Assembly (NCBI GenBank): GCA_947168965.1
Contig: CAMVNW010000006.1
Coordinates: 1 to 45,829, forward strand
Length of the DNA: 45,829 nt
Reading direction: 5' to 3'
Source of the DNA: an uncultured Caryophanales bacterium
Lineage (GTDB): Bacteria; Bacillota_I; Bacilli_A; RF39; UBA660
The notes below the pieces were generated by a model. The model saw only the letters and a list, made by a program, of their open reading frames with translations. It ran no database searches and was not told where the DNA came from. This document shows positions 7,602 to 15,547 of this stretch, one piece after another (position 1 is the first letter of the stretch; each line of letters opens with the position of its first letter). The translations under genes were made by a program, and so were the position numbers.

Positions 7602-10600
7602 TATTTATTCTTCTCCTTACCATACATATTAACTAAATCTTCTAAACTAACACCATATTTTAATTTCATATTCATACTAGACATAGAAAATATTTCATGT
7701 AATATACCTTTGTCATCAACAATATTCATTCCATTATCTTTTAAATAAGCAAGTTTAACTTTGAATTCAGTAAATGATATATGATTAATAATATTTTTAT
7801 TTTTATTAATATCTATATTATTATTTTTACATAGATCTTCTATATCAGTTTTATTCTTTTTAATATCCCATACCATTCCTATTGATTCAAGCATTGCAAC
7901 TTTTTCTATTGATAAAGGTTTTAACCCACCATATCTTTGTTCAGCAGGTAAACTAATATTTTTATATGCTTTGCGTTGCATCAAAATCCAAGTACCCAAT
8001 TTTTCACCGTCTTCAGTTACAAATCTTTGTGGTACCTCTAAATTTCCATGTTTGTCATAATATTCTTGTGCAAGTTTATACATTTTGTTCCATTTTGAAT
8101 CATAGACATCCCATACCATTCCTATCGTTTCTAATTTTTTTACTTGTCCTTCAAGCAATGGAGTGGCGCCATGTGCCCACTTTTCTCTTGGTAAACCAAT
8201 ATTAGCATATGCTGTTCTTTGTCTCTGAAGCCAAGCTCCGAGCTTATCCCCATCGATAGTCTTGTATCTTAATGGAATTTCTAAATTTCCATGAGAAACA
8301 TAGTATTTTGTTGCCAATTCATACCATTCATCCCATGAAAACATTTTTGATTCAAATTGCATACCTATTTTTTTCAATTTGTCAATCTGTTGTTCAGTTA
8401 AATTTCCTGATTTATATGACTGCCTCTGTCGATGAATCCACTGACCTAGTTTTTCACCATTTTCTGTTATATAACTATTTGTTAATAACAAATTCCCATG
8501 TTCATTATTATATTCTTGTGCTAACTTATACCATTCATCCCAGGTTAATGTACTAATTTTATTATCACACCGCATTCCTAGTTGACCTAATTTAATAATC
8601 TGATCATTAGGCATTTTACCATTCTTTAATAATGTTCTTTGTCGGTGGATCCATATGCCTAAAGTATATCCATCTTCAGTAATAAATCTTGCAGGTACCT
8701 CTAAATTCCCATGTTCATCAAAATATTTCTGTGCAATCCTGTACATTTCTTCCCATTTTGACTCATAAACATTCCATACCATTCCTATAGATTCTAGCAT
8801 AGATACTTGCTCATCTGTTAAAGGTTTATTGCTTGTTTTTCTTTGTTCACCAGATTTACCCCTATTTTTATATGCTTGTCTTTGACTACCAATCCATGTT
8901 CCTAATTTTTCACCATTTGATGCAATATATCTATGTGGAATATTTAAATCTCCATTTTGATAAAAATATTCTTCTGCCAACCTAAACATACTTTCCCAAT
9001 TATCATCATTTAAGTCCCATTTTATGCCTATAGAAATCAATAAATCTATTTGTTTTTCAGTTAATTCTCCTTTTTTAAACTTTTGTCTTTGACGATAAAC
9101 CCAATCTCCTAAGCCATGACCTTCCTCAGTCTTAAATCTATTTGAAACATTCAAATTTCCATGTTCTTTATAATATTTTTCCGCAAGCCTATACATTTTA
9201 TTCCAGAATGAATCTATAGGATTCCATACCATTCCTATATTTTCTAACATAAACACTTGCTCATCAGTTAATGGATTATATTTGTTTTTGATTTTTCCAA
9301 CAGATATGTCTCTATATTTATATGCAATACGTTGTGTTGCTATCCATTGACCTAATTTCTCACCATTTGATGCAACATACTTTACAGGAATATTTAAATC
9401 TCCATATTGTTCATAATATTCTTTAGCCAACTCATACATTTTTTCCCATCTAAAATCAAGTACATCCCATATCATTCCTATACTTTCTAACTTATAAACT
9501 TGTTCGTCAGTTAATATTCCTATCTTACCTTTCCTAAAATGTAACGGTAAATCTCTATTTTTATATTTTCTTCTTTGTATTCCAATCCATCGTCCCAATT
9601 TCTCACCAGTTGTAATGATATAACCTTTAGAAACATCTAAATTACCATGTTCTTTATAATAATCTCCAGCTAACTTATACCAGTCATCCCAAGTCATTTC
9701 AGTTTTTTGTTTTAAATTCATTAATATATTAAATAATTCAACTTCATATATATCCAAATCAAATGATGCTTCAGATAAAAATCTCTTGTTTATTGTTCCA
9801 TTACCTTTTTCTTGATATTCTTTAATTCTATCTTTTAAATTATCTTCTAATTCTCTAATAAAATCTATATTACCAGCTAAATCAATTATAACTGGCGCTA
9901 CTAATTTTTCTATTAGTTCATTCCTATCCATATCATAGTTATAATTAATACTTTTTTGTGAACACATTAGTCTTAATCTTTCAATTGAATATGTACTATA
10001 TAATTCTATTTTTTCTTTTACCCCACTACTTACAGATAAAGCTCTGCCTAATTGTTCAAAGAAGACTATATCAGAACATGTACCTCTTCCCATTATAACT
10101 CCATCAAGATTAGGTGCATGTACTCCTTCATTATATTGATTAATCGCAAACATTACTCTTAATTTATTATCTACTTTATTACCTTCTAAATCTAAATCAT
10201 CATAAAACGCATCACGATTAGATTTTCCACCATCTTCCATTTCACTTAAAGATGTATAAATAACTATATCTTCTTCAGGAACAATCTCTTTAAACCAAGA
10301 TATTGCCTCTTTCTTGATAGTCTCTATATCATTAGTTTCTTCTTCACCTGCAGGTGGACAGAAATAGATATACTTACCATTTTTCTTAACATTCTGTTTA
10401 ACAACTTCACCTAAGCTTGGGGCTTCATGAATTCTTTTTTTAACATCATTTAATATCTTATTATATTCTGAACATTCTCTTCCTGATGCCTCTAATTTCT
10501 TAACTCTCCCTTCTAATTGACTGGCCATATCAATTAGTTTAATATATGAACTTTTATAAACAGGTTTAGGCAATACTCCATCAATCATCGCATCACATAA

Positions 10601-11134
10601 ATCATATCTACTTACAATATTATTTGAGAATAATTCATCACCTTCATCTAAAGCCATATCTCTTTCATAAGATGTTCCTCTATCTCTTACAGTATAAGCA
10701 GTCATTCCAAATACTTTAATATCCGGGTGAGTTTCAATTATTGAATCAATTCTCGAACCCCATACAGGAGCACCTGTGTGATGGAATTCATCAAGTATTA
10801 ACATATCAACATTTAAATCAGCTATTTCTTCAGAATTTGAATTAACAAAACTTTGATATGTTCTTAATTCCAGATTAGGAAAATCTCTCTCCATATCTAA
10901 ATTAGGATTATCATTAATTGTTTTTAAAATATGTTCTACAATTGAATTACTAGGTACTACCCATACAGTTTTTAAATCTTTATTATCATAAGCAAGTTGT
11001 AATGCATTATAACTCTTACCAGTTCCTGTTGCATGAACTATTCCAACTACATTATTTTCTTTAAATGCTTCTCTTACTTTTCTATAAGATTCTGCATTAT
11101 GTTCATATAATCCAACTTTATCAAACTCATTCAT
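7601..11134 (-). CDS. SF2 DEAD/DEAH-type helicase with eight C-terminal helicase-associated (HA) repeats
   Basis: The 1177-residue product opens with a ResIII-like SF2 core. Motif I is ATGTGKS at residues 35-41, motif II is DEFH at 115-118, motif III is in GMTAYT, and motif VI lies in EQLGRALS. A coiled segment follows. From about residue 481 to 1090 there are eight tandem units of roughly 70-80 residues with the pattern W..MY.LA..YY..HGNL.VP.R, then G..LG.W...QR, then L..IGM.W, the HA repeat (PF03457 type). A 60-80-residue tail ends the protein. No nuclease or methylase domain is visible, so this is not a complete restriction system. It is coupled to small genes on both sides, and a nucleic-acid-translocating defence or element-maintenance role is inference. 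Confidence 0.9.
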   Translation of the reverse strand: MNEFDKVGLYEHNAESYRKVREAFKENNVVGIVHATGTGKSYNALQLAYDNKDLKTVWVVPSNSIVEHILKTINDNPNLDMERDFPNLELRTYQSFVNSNSEEIADLNVDMLILDEFHHTGAPVWGSRIDSIIETHPDIKVFGMTAYTVRDRGTSYERDMALDEGDELFSNNIVSRYDLCDAMIDGVLPKPVYKSSYIKLIDMASQLEGRVKKLEASGRECSEYNKILNDVKKRIHEAPSLGEVVKQNVKKNGKYIYFCPPAGEEETNDIETIKKEAISWFKEIVPEEDIVIYTSLSEMEDGGKSNRDAFYDDLDLEGNKVDNKLRVMFAINQYNEGVHAPNLDGVIMGRGTCSDIVFFEQLGRALSVSSGVKEKIELYSTYSIERLRLMCSQKSINYNYDMDRNELIEKLVAPVIIDLAGNIDFIRELEDNLKDRIKEYQEKGNGTINKRFLSEASFDLDIYEVELFNILMNLKQKTEMTWDDWYKLAGDYYKEHGNLDVSKGYIITTGEKLGRWIGIQRRKYKNRDLPLHFRKGKIGILTDEQVYKLESIGMIWDVLDFRWEKMYELAKEYYEQYGDLNIPVKYVASNGEKLGQWIATQRIAYKYRDISVGKIKNKYNPLTDEQVFMLENIGMVWNPIDSFWNKMYRLAEKYYKEHGNLNVSNRFKTEEGHGLGDWVYRQRQKFKKGELTEKQIDLLISIGIKWDLNDDNWESMFRLAEEYFYQNGDLNIPHRYIASNGEKLGTWIGSQRQAYKNRGKSGEQRKTSNKPLTDEQVSMLESIGMVWNVYESKWEEMYRIAQKYFDEHGNLEVPARFITEDGYTLGIWIHRQRTLLKNGKMPNDQIIKLGQLGMRCDNKISTLTWDEWYKLAQEYNNEHGNLLLTNSYITENGEKLGQWIHRQRQSYKSGNLTEQQIDKLKKIGMQFESKMFSWDEWYELATKYYVSHGNLEIPLRYKTIDGDKLGAWLQRQRTAYANIGLPREKWAHGATPLLEGQVKKLETIGMVWDVYDSKWNKMYKLAQEYYDKHGNLEVPQRFVTEDGEKLGTWILMQRKAYKNISLPAEQRYGGLKPLSIEKVAMLESIGMVWDIKKNKTDIEDLCKNNNIDINKNKNIINHISFTEFKVKLAYLKDNGMNIVDDKGILHEIFSMSSMNMKLKYGVSLEDLVNMYGKEKNK

Positions 11135-11137
11135 AAT

Positions 11138-11374
11138 CTACACCTCAATATCTGTATATTCTATCCCATCAATAACTTGTTTAGTGATAACTACTTCATC
11201 ATCTTTCATAATCTGAACATTGAATTCATTCTGTTCAAACTCAAAACTTTGAATACTGTCATCAATTAATACTTTAAATCCAATAACATTTCTATCCATT
11301 ATATCTAATAATTGTCCATTTTTATATTGTTCTGGAATATAAACTTCCTTAACGATTCCATAAAGTTTTTCCAC
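11138..11374 (-). CDS. Small beta-rich hypothetical protein, first gene of the helicase cassette
   Basis: The 78-residue product probably starts at a GTG (11374) preceded by AGGATGTGAT. It has alternating hydrophobic and charged residues typical of a small beta-sheet protein, with no signal peptide. Its stop lies three bases before the helicase start, and the helicase ribosome site (GAGGTG) sits at its 3' end. I do not recognise a family. Confidence 0.7.
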   Translation of the reverse strand: MEKLYGIVKEVYIPEQYKNGQLLDIMDRNVIGFKVLIDDSIQSFEFEQNEFNVQIMKDDEVVITKQVIDGIEYTDIEV

Positions 11375-11414
11375 ACTATCACATCCTGAGATAATTATAA
11401 CAAAAATAAAGAAA

Positions 11415-11450
11415 TAAAAAAAGAATATTAATTTTGAAAGTTAATATTCT
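11415..11450 (-). terminator. Intrinsic terminator after a decayed gene
   Basis: The inverted repeat AGAATATTAA/TTAATATTCT at 11422-11450, followed by a T-run on the minus strand, lies just past the last readable codons of the remnant described at 11428-11695. Confidence 0.65.
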
Positions 11451-11695
11451 CATTAACAACACTTTGTTCTTGATTAATCTCTCTTTTATTAGACTTAGGC
11501 TCATTATTAAGTATAATAAACGAAAATATCTTAATTATCTCTTCATAATCATAAATTATTTATGGAAAATTCGTTATGTTCATCATGATTAAATAGTTAT
11601 AATTTTTATATTTGTGTAATAAATTGTTTTATATTCATCAGTACATATATTATTGATATTCCTTGTATATTCATTATTCATTACTATGTAGTCAT
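11428..11695 (-). pseudogene. Decayed coding remnant between the cassette and the dacB fragment
   Basis: Three short stretches that read like protein lie in successive frames on the minus strand: one with [14 protein letters not shown], one with NHDEHNEFSINN, and one with YDYEEIIKIFSFIILNNEP that ends at a TAA (11428-11430). They are separated by stops and frame changes, and a terminator hairpin overlaps the end. This looks like an inactivated gene whose 5' end has been replaced by the dacB fragment. AT-rich DNA easily gives spurious short frames, so the call is tentative. Confidence 0.35.
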
Positions 11696-11860
11696 TATTT
11701 TTGATATACTTGCGATACTTCTTTTGTTATGTATATCTTTTGAGTATAGTATTCTTCCTGAATCTGTATCTACTAGTATTGCGGATGTAGCTGATGTTTC
11801 TATAGCTTTAATTCTCACTGGAATTAATAACATAATACATATAATAATTAGTTTTTTCAT
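11684..11860 (-). pseudogene. Truncated second copy of dacB (58 codons)
   Basis: The ATG at 11860 keeps the dacB ribosome site. The frame reproduces dacB residues 1-57 (Phe4 is Leu here), including the signal peptide and the SISK active-site box, and ends at a TAG immediately after the homology breaks off. It lacks the SGN and KTG boxes and therefore cannot be an active peptidase. If expressed it would give an exported or membrane-held 58-residue peptide. Confidence 0.85.
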
Positions 11861-11903
11861 AATTTCACCTATATGAGTATATGAAAAAAAGGACTTGTTT
11901 AGT
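11692..11903. repeat. Direct repeat, right copy: dacB 5' end, leader and hairpin
   Basis: This is the partner of 7101-7312. It adjoins the lipoprotein gene and carries that gene's terminator, and so probably marks the ancestral position of the dacB 5' end. Confidence 0.9.
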
Positions 11904-11906
11904 CCT
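11884..11906 (-). terminator. Intrinsic terminator after the chagasin-like lipoprotein gene
   Basis: The hairpin AGGAC/GTCCT with a T-run on the minus strand lies nine bases after the gene's stop codon. Confidence 0.75.
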
Positions 11907-11914
11907 ATTAATTT

Positions 11915-12295
11915 CTAATCTTTTATATTAGCAACTAATGATATATTTTTATTTTTGTCTACTTTGATATTGAGTTTTTCTTCTTTTTCTATTGTTCCAT
12001 CTATTATGTTTACATATTTAAATGTGATTGTTGTTGTTCCTTTTTTTAGTCCTTTAAATACATAATTTATACTTATTGGGGAACCAACCATATTGTTATT
12101 ATTGTTTCCTATTTCATAACTTTTTACGAATTCTACTATATTTTTATCTTCTATTTCGTATTTCCACTCGTATGGTACTCCTCCATTTGTATTGTATGTT
12201 AGTTCTAATGTTTTTTCTTCATTATTTATTAGGCAGGCTGTTAATCCAAGAATTAGTCCTATTATGAATAGAATTATAAATATTATTTTTTTCAT
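11915..12295 (-). CDS. Chagasin-like (I42 family) lipoprotein, putative cysteine-protease inhibitor
   Basis: The 126-residue product has a lipoprotein signal with lipobox LTAC (Cys21). The mature part resembles the I42 immunoglobulin-like inhibitor fold: a first loop in NTNGGVPYEWKYEIEDKN where chagasin has NPTTG, the core strand SPISINYVFKGLKKGTTTIT, and a closing strand. The third chagasin loop (RPW) is not evident. Family inhibitors block papain-like cysteine peptidases. This one would act on the outer face of the membrane. The family call is by pattern only. Confidence 0.6.
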   Translation of the reverse strand: MKKIIFIILFIIGLILGLTACLINNEEKTLELTYNTNGGVPYEWKYEIEDKNIVEFVKSYEIGNNNNNMVGSPISINYVFKGLKKGTTTITFKYVNIIDGTIEKEEKLNIKVDKNKNISLVANIKD

Positions 12296-12307
12296 TATTT
12301 TCTCCTT

Positions 12308-12793
12308 TTATAGAATAAACTCTATTATTAGTGCGGCTAATGTACATATTATGAGTGCTAATGCCTCACCTATTATAAATCCTTTTATATGAAACCAATA
12401 GTTATGATATTCATCTGTCATGTCTTCTGTTCCTTTAAATACAAAGTGTTTATCATGGCAGAACCATATTATGTCTAATACAATTGCATCCCATAGGTTT
12501 ACTATTGTCCATAATAAGAATCCATTTTTAAAGCTTTCTATAAATGTTTGATATCCATTAATATATCTTAAGACAATACAAATTATTATTAAGAATATTA
12601 TTGATGCTAGTATTTTTGTTGTTATTTTGTTTTCTTGTGTTGGAATTTTATCTTTATATTGTTTTAATGTTTTTACTCTTTCTTGTATTTTAGGTGGATA
12701 ATTATATAGTGTTTTTATTGGTTCTCTAGACATTATATAAACCATTAATGTAAATAATAAACATAGTATTATACTTTCTATAATTAGTATCAT
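12308..12793 (-). CDS. Hypothetical four-helix membrane protein
   Basis: The 161-residue product has about four membrane segments and a polar loop with YNYPPKIQERVKTLKQYKDK between the first two. A conserved-looking block (NLWDAIVLDIIWFCHDKHFV, then DEYHNYWFHIKGFIIG) resembles hypothetical membrane proteins I have seen in gut Firmicutes, but no function is known to me. It lies 12 bases before the chagasin-like gene and is likely in the same transcript. Confidence 0.8.
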   Translation of the reverse strand: MILIIESIILCLLFTLMVYIMSREPIKTLYNYPPKIQERVKTLKQYKDKIPTQENKITTKILASIIFLIIICIVLRYINGYQTFIESFKNGFLLWTIVNLWDAIVLDIIWFCHDKHFVFKGTEDMTDEYHNYWFHIKGFIIGEALALIICTLAALIIEFIL

Positions 12794-12831
12794 TTAATCA
12801 CGTCCTATAATCTATTTAAATTGTTTTTTTG

Positions 12832-13323
12832 TTATATCCAGTTTTCTACTTTTTGTTTTGATGTTTTTGCATCTCTACCTTGTATTGCTAGTCCATCTAA
12901 TATTTTTGCTCCAGTACATATTTCATTTAGTTGTCTTGGTACTCCTGATAAACCAGATCCCTCATGTGTTACAAATGGTCTTATTGTTTTTCCATTGAAG
13001 TCTAGTTCTTTTAGTGCTGTTATAAGTTCTTCTGGCATTCCTCCCCAATAAATTGGAGAACCTATATATATTGTTTCATATTGTGATATATCTTTTATGT
13101 TTTCTTTTATTGGTGCATTATGTGTTTGTGTTCTTACTTTTGCTTCTTCAATGCATGTAGCATAATCTTTTGAATATGGATTTAGTGGTTCTACTTTGAA
13201 CATATCTGCACCAGTTATTTCTTTTATAAATTCTGCAATTATTTCTGTGTTTCCTTTTTCTATGTATCCTACTCCATAGTTTTCGTCTGCTCTACTAAAA
13301 TAAATTATTAATTCTTTTTTCAT
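12832..13323 (-). CDS. Flavodoxin-family protein
   Basis: The 163-residue cytoplasmic protein has the flavodoxin fold of the Flavodoxin_4 type. It starts with IIYFSRADENYGVG, the FMN-phosphate loop region, and has the isoalloxazine-contact segment YIGSPIYWGGMPEEL. Residues GKTIRPFVTHEGSGLSG complete the FMN pocket. Family members bind FMN and act as electron carriers or quinone reductases, and the partner is not evident from context. Confidence 0.88.
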   Translation of the reverse strand: MKKELIIYFSRADENYGVGYIEKGNTEIIAEFIKEITGADMFKVEPLNPYSKDYATCIEEAKVRTQTHNAPIKENIKDISQYETIYIGSPIYWGGMPEELITALKELDFNGKTIRPFVTHEGSGLSGVPRQLNEICTGAKILDGLAIQGRDAKTSKQKVENWI

Positions 13324-13342
13324 TCTATCATCTTCCTATTTT

Positions 13343-15055
13343 TTATAGTTTATTTATGCTTTTTTCTAGTACTTTGAATCCATTTTCTATTACTTCATTA
13401 TTTGTTAGATCTATTTTTAGTTTTTTTAATAAATCAAGTGAATATGCATTACTTCCTGATGATAAGAAATCTATGTATTCTGCTTTTGTTAGTGTTTTTG
13501 TATCTAATAGTTCATCTACTAGTATACTTGATATCATTAGTCCTGTTGCGTATTTATATGGATAATAGCTCCATCTAAATAAGTGTCCTAAACGAATCCA
13601 TTCTACGCATGATGCATCACTATAATCTATATCATCTCCATAATATTTTTTTATAAGATTCATATATTCTTCATTTATTGTTTGTGGTGTTAGTGAGTTT
13701 TTATTTATTAACTCGTAAATTTTTGATTCAAATTCTGTGTACATTGTTTGTTTATATACTGATAGAAAGTAGTTTTCTATTTGTTTTATTAGATAGTATT
13801 GTTCTTCTTCTTTTGTTTTTGAATTTTCTTGTAGATATCTATTTAGTAGTATTTCATTAGTAATGGACGCTGTTTCTCCTACAAATATTGTAGAGTCTTC
13901 ATAAATAAATGGTTGTTTTTGTTTTGACATGTAATAGTTTACTATATGTCCTAATTCATGTATTAGATTTTTTAAGTCTATGTATCTATTTTTATAGTTT
14001 AGAAATGAGTATGTGTGCCATGAGAATGTTATTGACTGATGTTTATTCTCATCCAGTACTGTATCTATATGTCCATTTAACAGAATATTTACAACATCTA
14101 TATATTCTTGTCCTAATTGTTTTACTGTTTCTTTTATTATGTTTATTGCTTGTTCTAATGGATACTCAATTTCTAAATTATGTTGTATCCCAAAGTCATA
14201 TATATGTGGTTTTTCTATATTATTTAAATTTGATTTTATTTTTAGGTATTTATGAATTAGTGATAAGTTATTATTTACTGATTTAATTAGTGTATCTATT
14301 ATTTTTTTATCTATATTTTCTTTCATTAATACTTTTTCTAATACTGAATCATAATTTTCTAATTTACTATTTTCTATTCTAAGTTCATATATTTCTTTTA
14401 GTATTTTAAAGAATTCTATTTGTTTTTCTTTATATCTTTTATCTACACTTAAGTATGCTTGTCTTCTTGTATTTTCATTATTTGATTGTAGTAGTTTTGA
14501 ATAGTTTGAATTGGTTACTTCTATTTGTTCTCCATTTTCTTCTATATTATCAAATTTCATTTCACTTATAAGTGTATTATATTTAGTTAGTAGTTCATTT
14601 ATTCTGTTATTATTTTGTTTTATTTTGTTATTTGTTTCTTCATTTTGAATATGTTCTTGCATCCTAAATAGATTATTTATATATAATTCATATATTTTTA
14701 AATTATTATTTTCTTTTATAAATTTTTCTATTTTTTCTTTTCCTAGTTCTAATATTTTTAAGTCAATAAAATTAAGTTTAGATTCTACTTCACTATTTAG
14801 TTTTTCTGCTTGTGTTTTTAGGTTAATCATTTCTTCACTTTTTATATTTTTATAATAGTTAAGTGATCCATATACTAGTACATTATTTGATTTTTCTTTT
14901 AGTTCCCATTTTTTATTTAAAAGTTCTAATAGATTATCTTTATTTAGTTCTATATTTTCATATTGTTTTATTTTTTCTAATTCTGTTTTAATGTTTTCTA
15001 TTTCATTATAAAAATCAGTTTCTGTTTTAAATAATTCTTCTAAATTCCATTCCAT
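13343..15055 (-). CDS. pepF: M3-family oligoendopeptidase (PepF type)
   Basis: This cytoplasmic zinc peptidase degrades oligopeptides. The product of about 570 residues has the N-terminal helical M3 lid and the catalytic motif HELGH in LIHELGHIVNYYMSKQ, with the downstream GETASITNEILL glutamate as third ligand. A C-terminal RWSYYPYKYATGLMISS block is typical of PepF. The ATG at 15055 (MEWNLEELF) is chosen over one 18 codons upstream because of GAAGGAG eight bases before it and because it fits family N-termini. A short leader ORF with its own ribosome site precedes it. Confidence 0.93.
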   Translation of the reverse strand: MEWNLEELFKTETDFYNEIENIKTELEKIKQYENIELNKDNLLELLNKKWELKEKSNNVLVYGSLNYYKNIKSEEMINLKTQAEKLNSEVESKLNFIDLKILELGKEKIEKFIKENNNLKIYELYINNLFRMQEHIQNEETNNKIKQNNNRINELLTKYNTLISEMKFDNIEENGEQIEVTNSNYSKLLQSNNENTRRQAYLSVDKRYKEKQIEFFKILKEIYELRIENSKLENYDSVLEKVLMKENIDKKIIDTLIKSVNNNLSLIHKYLKIKSNLNNIEKPHIYDFGIQHNLEIEYPLEQAINIIKETVKQLGQEYIDVVNILLNGHIDTVLDENKHQSITFSWHTYSFLNYKNRYIDLKNLIHELGHIVNYYMSKQKQPFIYEDSTIFVGETASITNEILLNRYLQENSKTKEEEQYYLIKQIENYFLSVYKQTMYTEFESKIYELINKNSLTPQTINEEYMNLIKKYYGDDIDYSDASCVEWIRLGHLFRWSYYPYKYATGLMISSILVDELLDTKTLTKAEYIDFLSSGSNAYSLDLLKKLKIDLTNNEVIENGFKVLEKSINKL

Positions 15056-15081
15056 GTGTTTACTCCTTCTCAGTTTTATTA

Positions 15082-15117
15082 TTACTCTTTTATACTTCTT
15101 GGGATACATTTTTTCAT
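15082..15117 (-). CDS. Possible 11-codon leader ORF upstream of pepF
   Basis: ATG at 15117 follows a strong AAGGAGTGAT ribosome site and opens an 11-codon frame (MKKCIPRSIKE) that ends 27 bases before the pepF start. It may be a leader affecting pepF translation or simply a chance ORF. No further support is visible. Confidence 0.3.
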   Translation of the reverse strand: MKKCIPRSIKE

Positions 15118-15202
15118 AGTATCACTCCTTATATATATTTTATCATATAAAAGTTCTATTTTTAATATCATTTTTATAGTTTACTATAAAGTTATAAAGT
15201 GT

Positions 15203-15231
15203 TTGACTTTGATAATATAATGTGTTAAAAT
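15203..15231 (+). promoter_or_regulatory. Sigma-A promoter for antisense RNA 1
   Basis: TTGACT (15203-15208) and TAAAAT (15226-15231) are separated by exactly 17 bases. The predicted start is near 15238. Confidence 0.8.
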
Positions 15232-15237
15232 GTATGT

Positions 15238-15353
15238 AGTGAGGAAATTCTTCATACAATAAAAAAGGGAACATTCAGTTTTTGCATGTTGAATGTCTAC
15301 CCTAAATTTAATAAGGTTGACATTTAAGCTATGTGCTTAAGTGTCATTTTTTT
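15238..15353 (+). ncRNA. Candidate antitoxin RNA 1 of a type I toxin-antitoxin locus
   Basis: A transcript from the plus-strand promoter would run about 115 nucleotides to a strong intrinsic terminator with stem TGACATTTAAGC/GCTTAAGTGTCA (15318-15346) and a T-run. It carries no credible ORF. It overlaps the 3' part of the oppositely oriented toxin mRNA, including the toxin stop codon, so the two RNAs share more than 80 bases of perfect antisense complementarity. The arrangement matches the convergent txpA/RatA type. Confidence 0.75.
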
Positions 15354-15439
15354 ATTTCTACTATTATCATTAATAGGAGGAATAAATTTATGGCTATATA
15401 GAGTAAAACTCTGCAAACGTATTCACGTTTTTTCACCAT
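15344..15439 (-). CDS. Candidate type I toxin 1: 31-residue hydrophobic peptide
   Basis: The ORF starts at ATG 15439 (or GTG 15436) after a near-perfect AAGGAGG ribosome site. The peptide has a basic N-terminus (MVKKREYVCR), one membrane helix (about residues 11-27, ending LLLMII), and a short EIKK tail, as in small membrane toxins. The mRNA 5' end contains ACCTCC, which can pair with and hide GGAGGT of the ribosome site. Its segment 15466-15479 is complementary to 15288-15301 near the 3' end, with GGGAACA (15486-15492) pairing to 15267-15273. These are hallmarks of folded, translationally inert type I toxin mRNAs. Confidence 0.75.
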   Translation of the reverse strand: MVKKREYVCRVLLYIAINLFLLLMIIVEIKK

Positions 15440-15500
15440 ATCACCTCCTTCCTTTTAGAATTGGAGGTAGACACTCAACTACTTTTGTTCCCTATACATA

Positions 15501-15529
15501 ATTATAACTTATAATTAATTTGCAATCAA
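15501..15529 (-). promoter_or_regulatory. Sigma-A promoter for toxin mRNA 1
   Basis: On the minus strand TTGATT (15529-15524) and TATAAT (15506-15501) are 17 bases apart. Transcription would start near 15493 and end at the T-run opposite 15261-15266. Confidence 0.85.
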
Positions 15530-15547
15530 TATAATATTAATTTTTTG

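Larger units (their letters stand above)
7313..11691. mobile_element. Probable acquired cassette inserted at the 5' end of dacB
   Basis: A 4.4-kb block with three co-directional genes (78-codon, helicase, 97-codon) and decayed coding remnants lies between direct repeats of the dacB 5' region. A truncated dacB copy remains beside the lipoprotein gene and a complete dacB lies on the other side. This is the footprint expected from single-crossover integration of a circular DNA that carried a dacB 5' fragment. No integrase or transposase is present. Base composition of the coding strand also looks different from neighbouring minus-strand genes: more C and A on the plus strand, and fewer of the T-rich runs. 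Confidence 0.6.

Noticed and set aside
7860-9700. Regular DNA-level repetition with a ~230-bp period, at first sight like a repeat array
   Set aside because: It is the coding sequence of eight protein repeats inside one intact frame, with diverged units and no constant short repeat or spacer, so it is not a CRISPR or satellite array.
7601-11134. Type III restriction enzyme (Res subunit)
   Set aside because: The core resembles ResIII helicases, but there is no nuclease motif and no methylase gene nearby; the C-terminus is HA repeats instead.
15238-15500. Riboswitch or T-box leader for the ABC transporter or pepF
   Set aside because: Both strands have their own complete promoter and terminator and a small ORF with a ribosome site lies inside; no T-box or known riboswitch core is seen and neither flanking gene is oriented to use it as leader.
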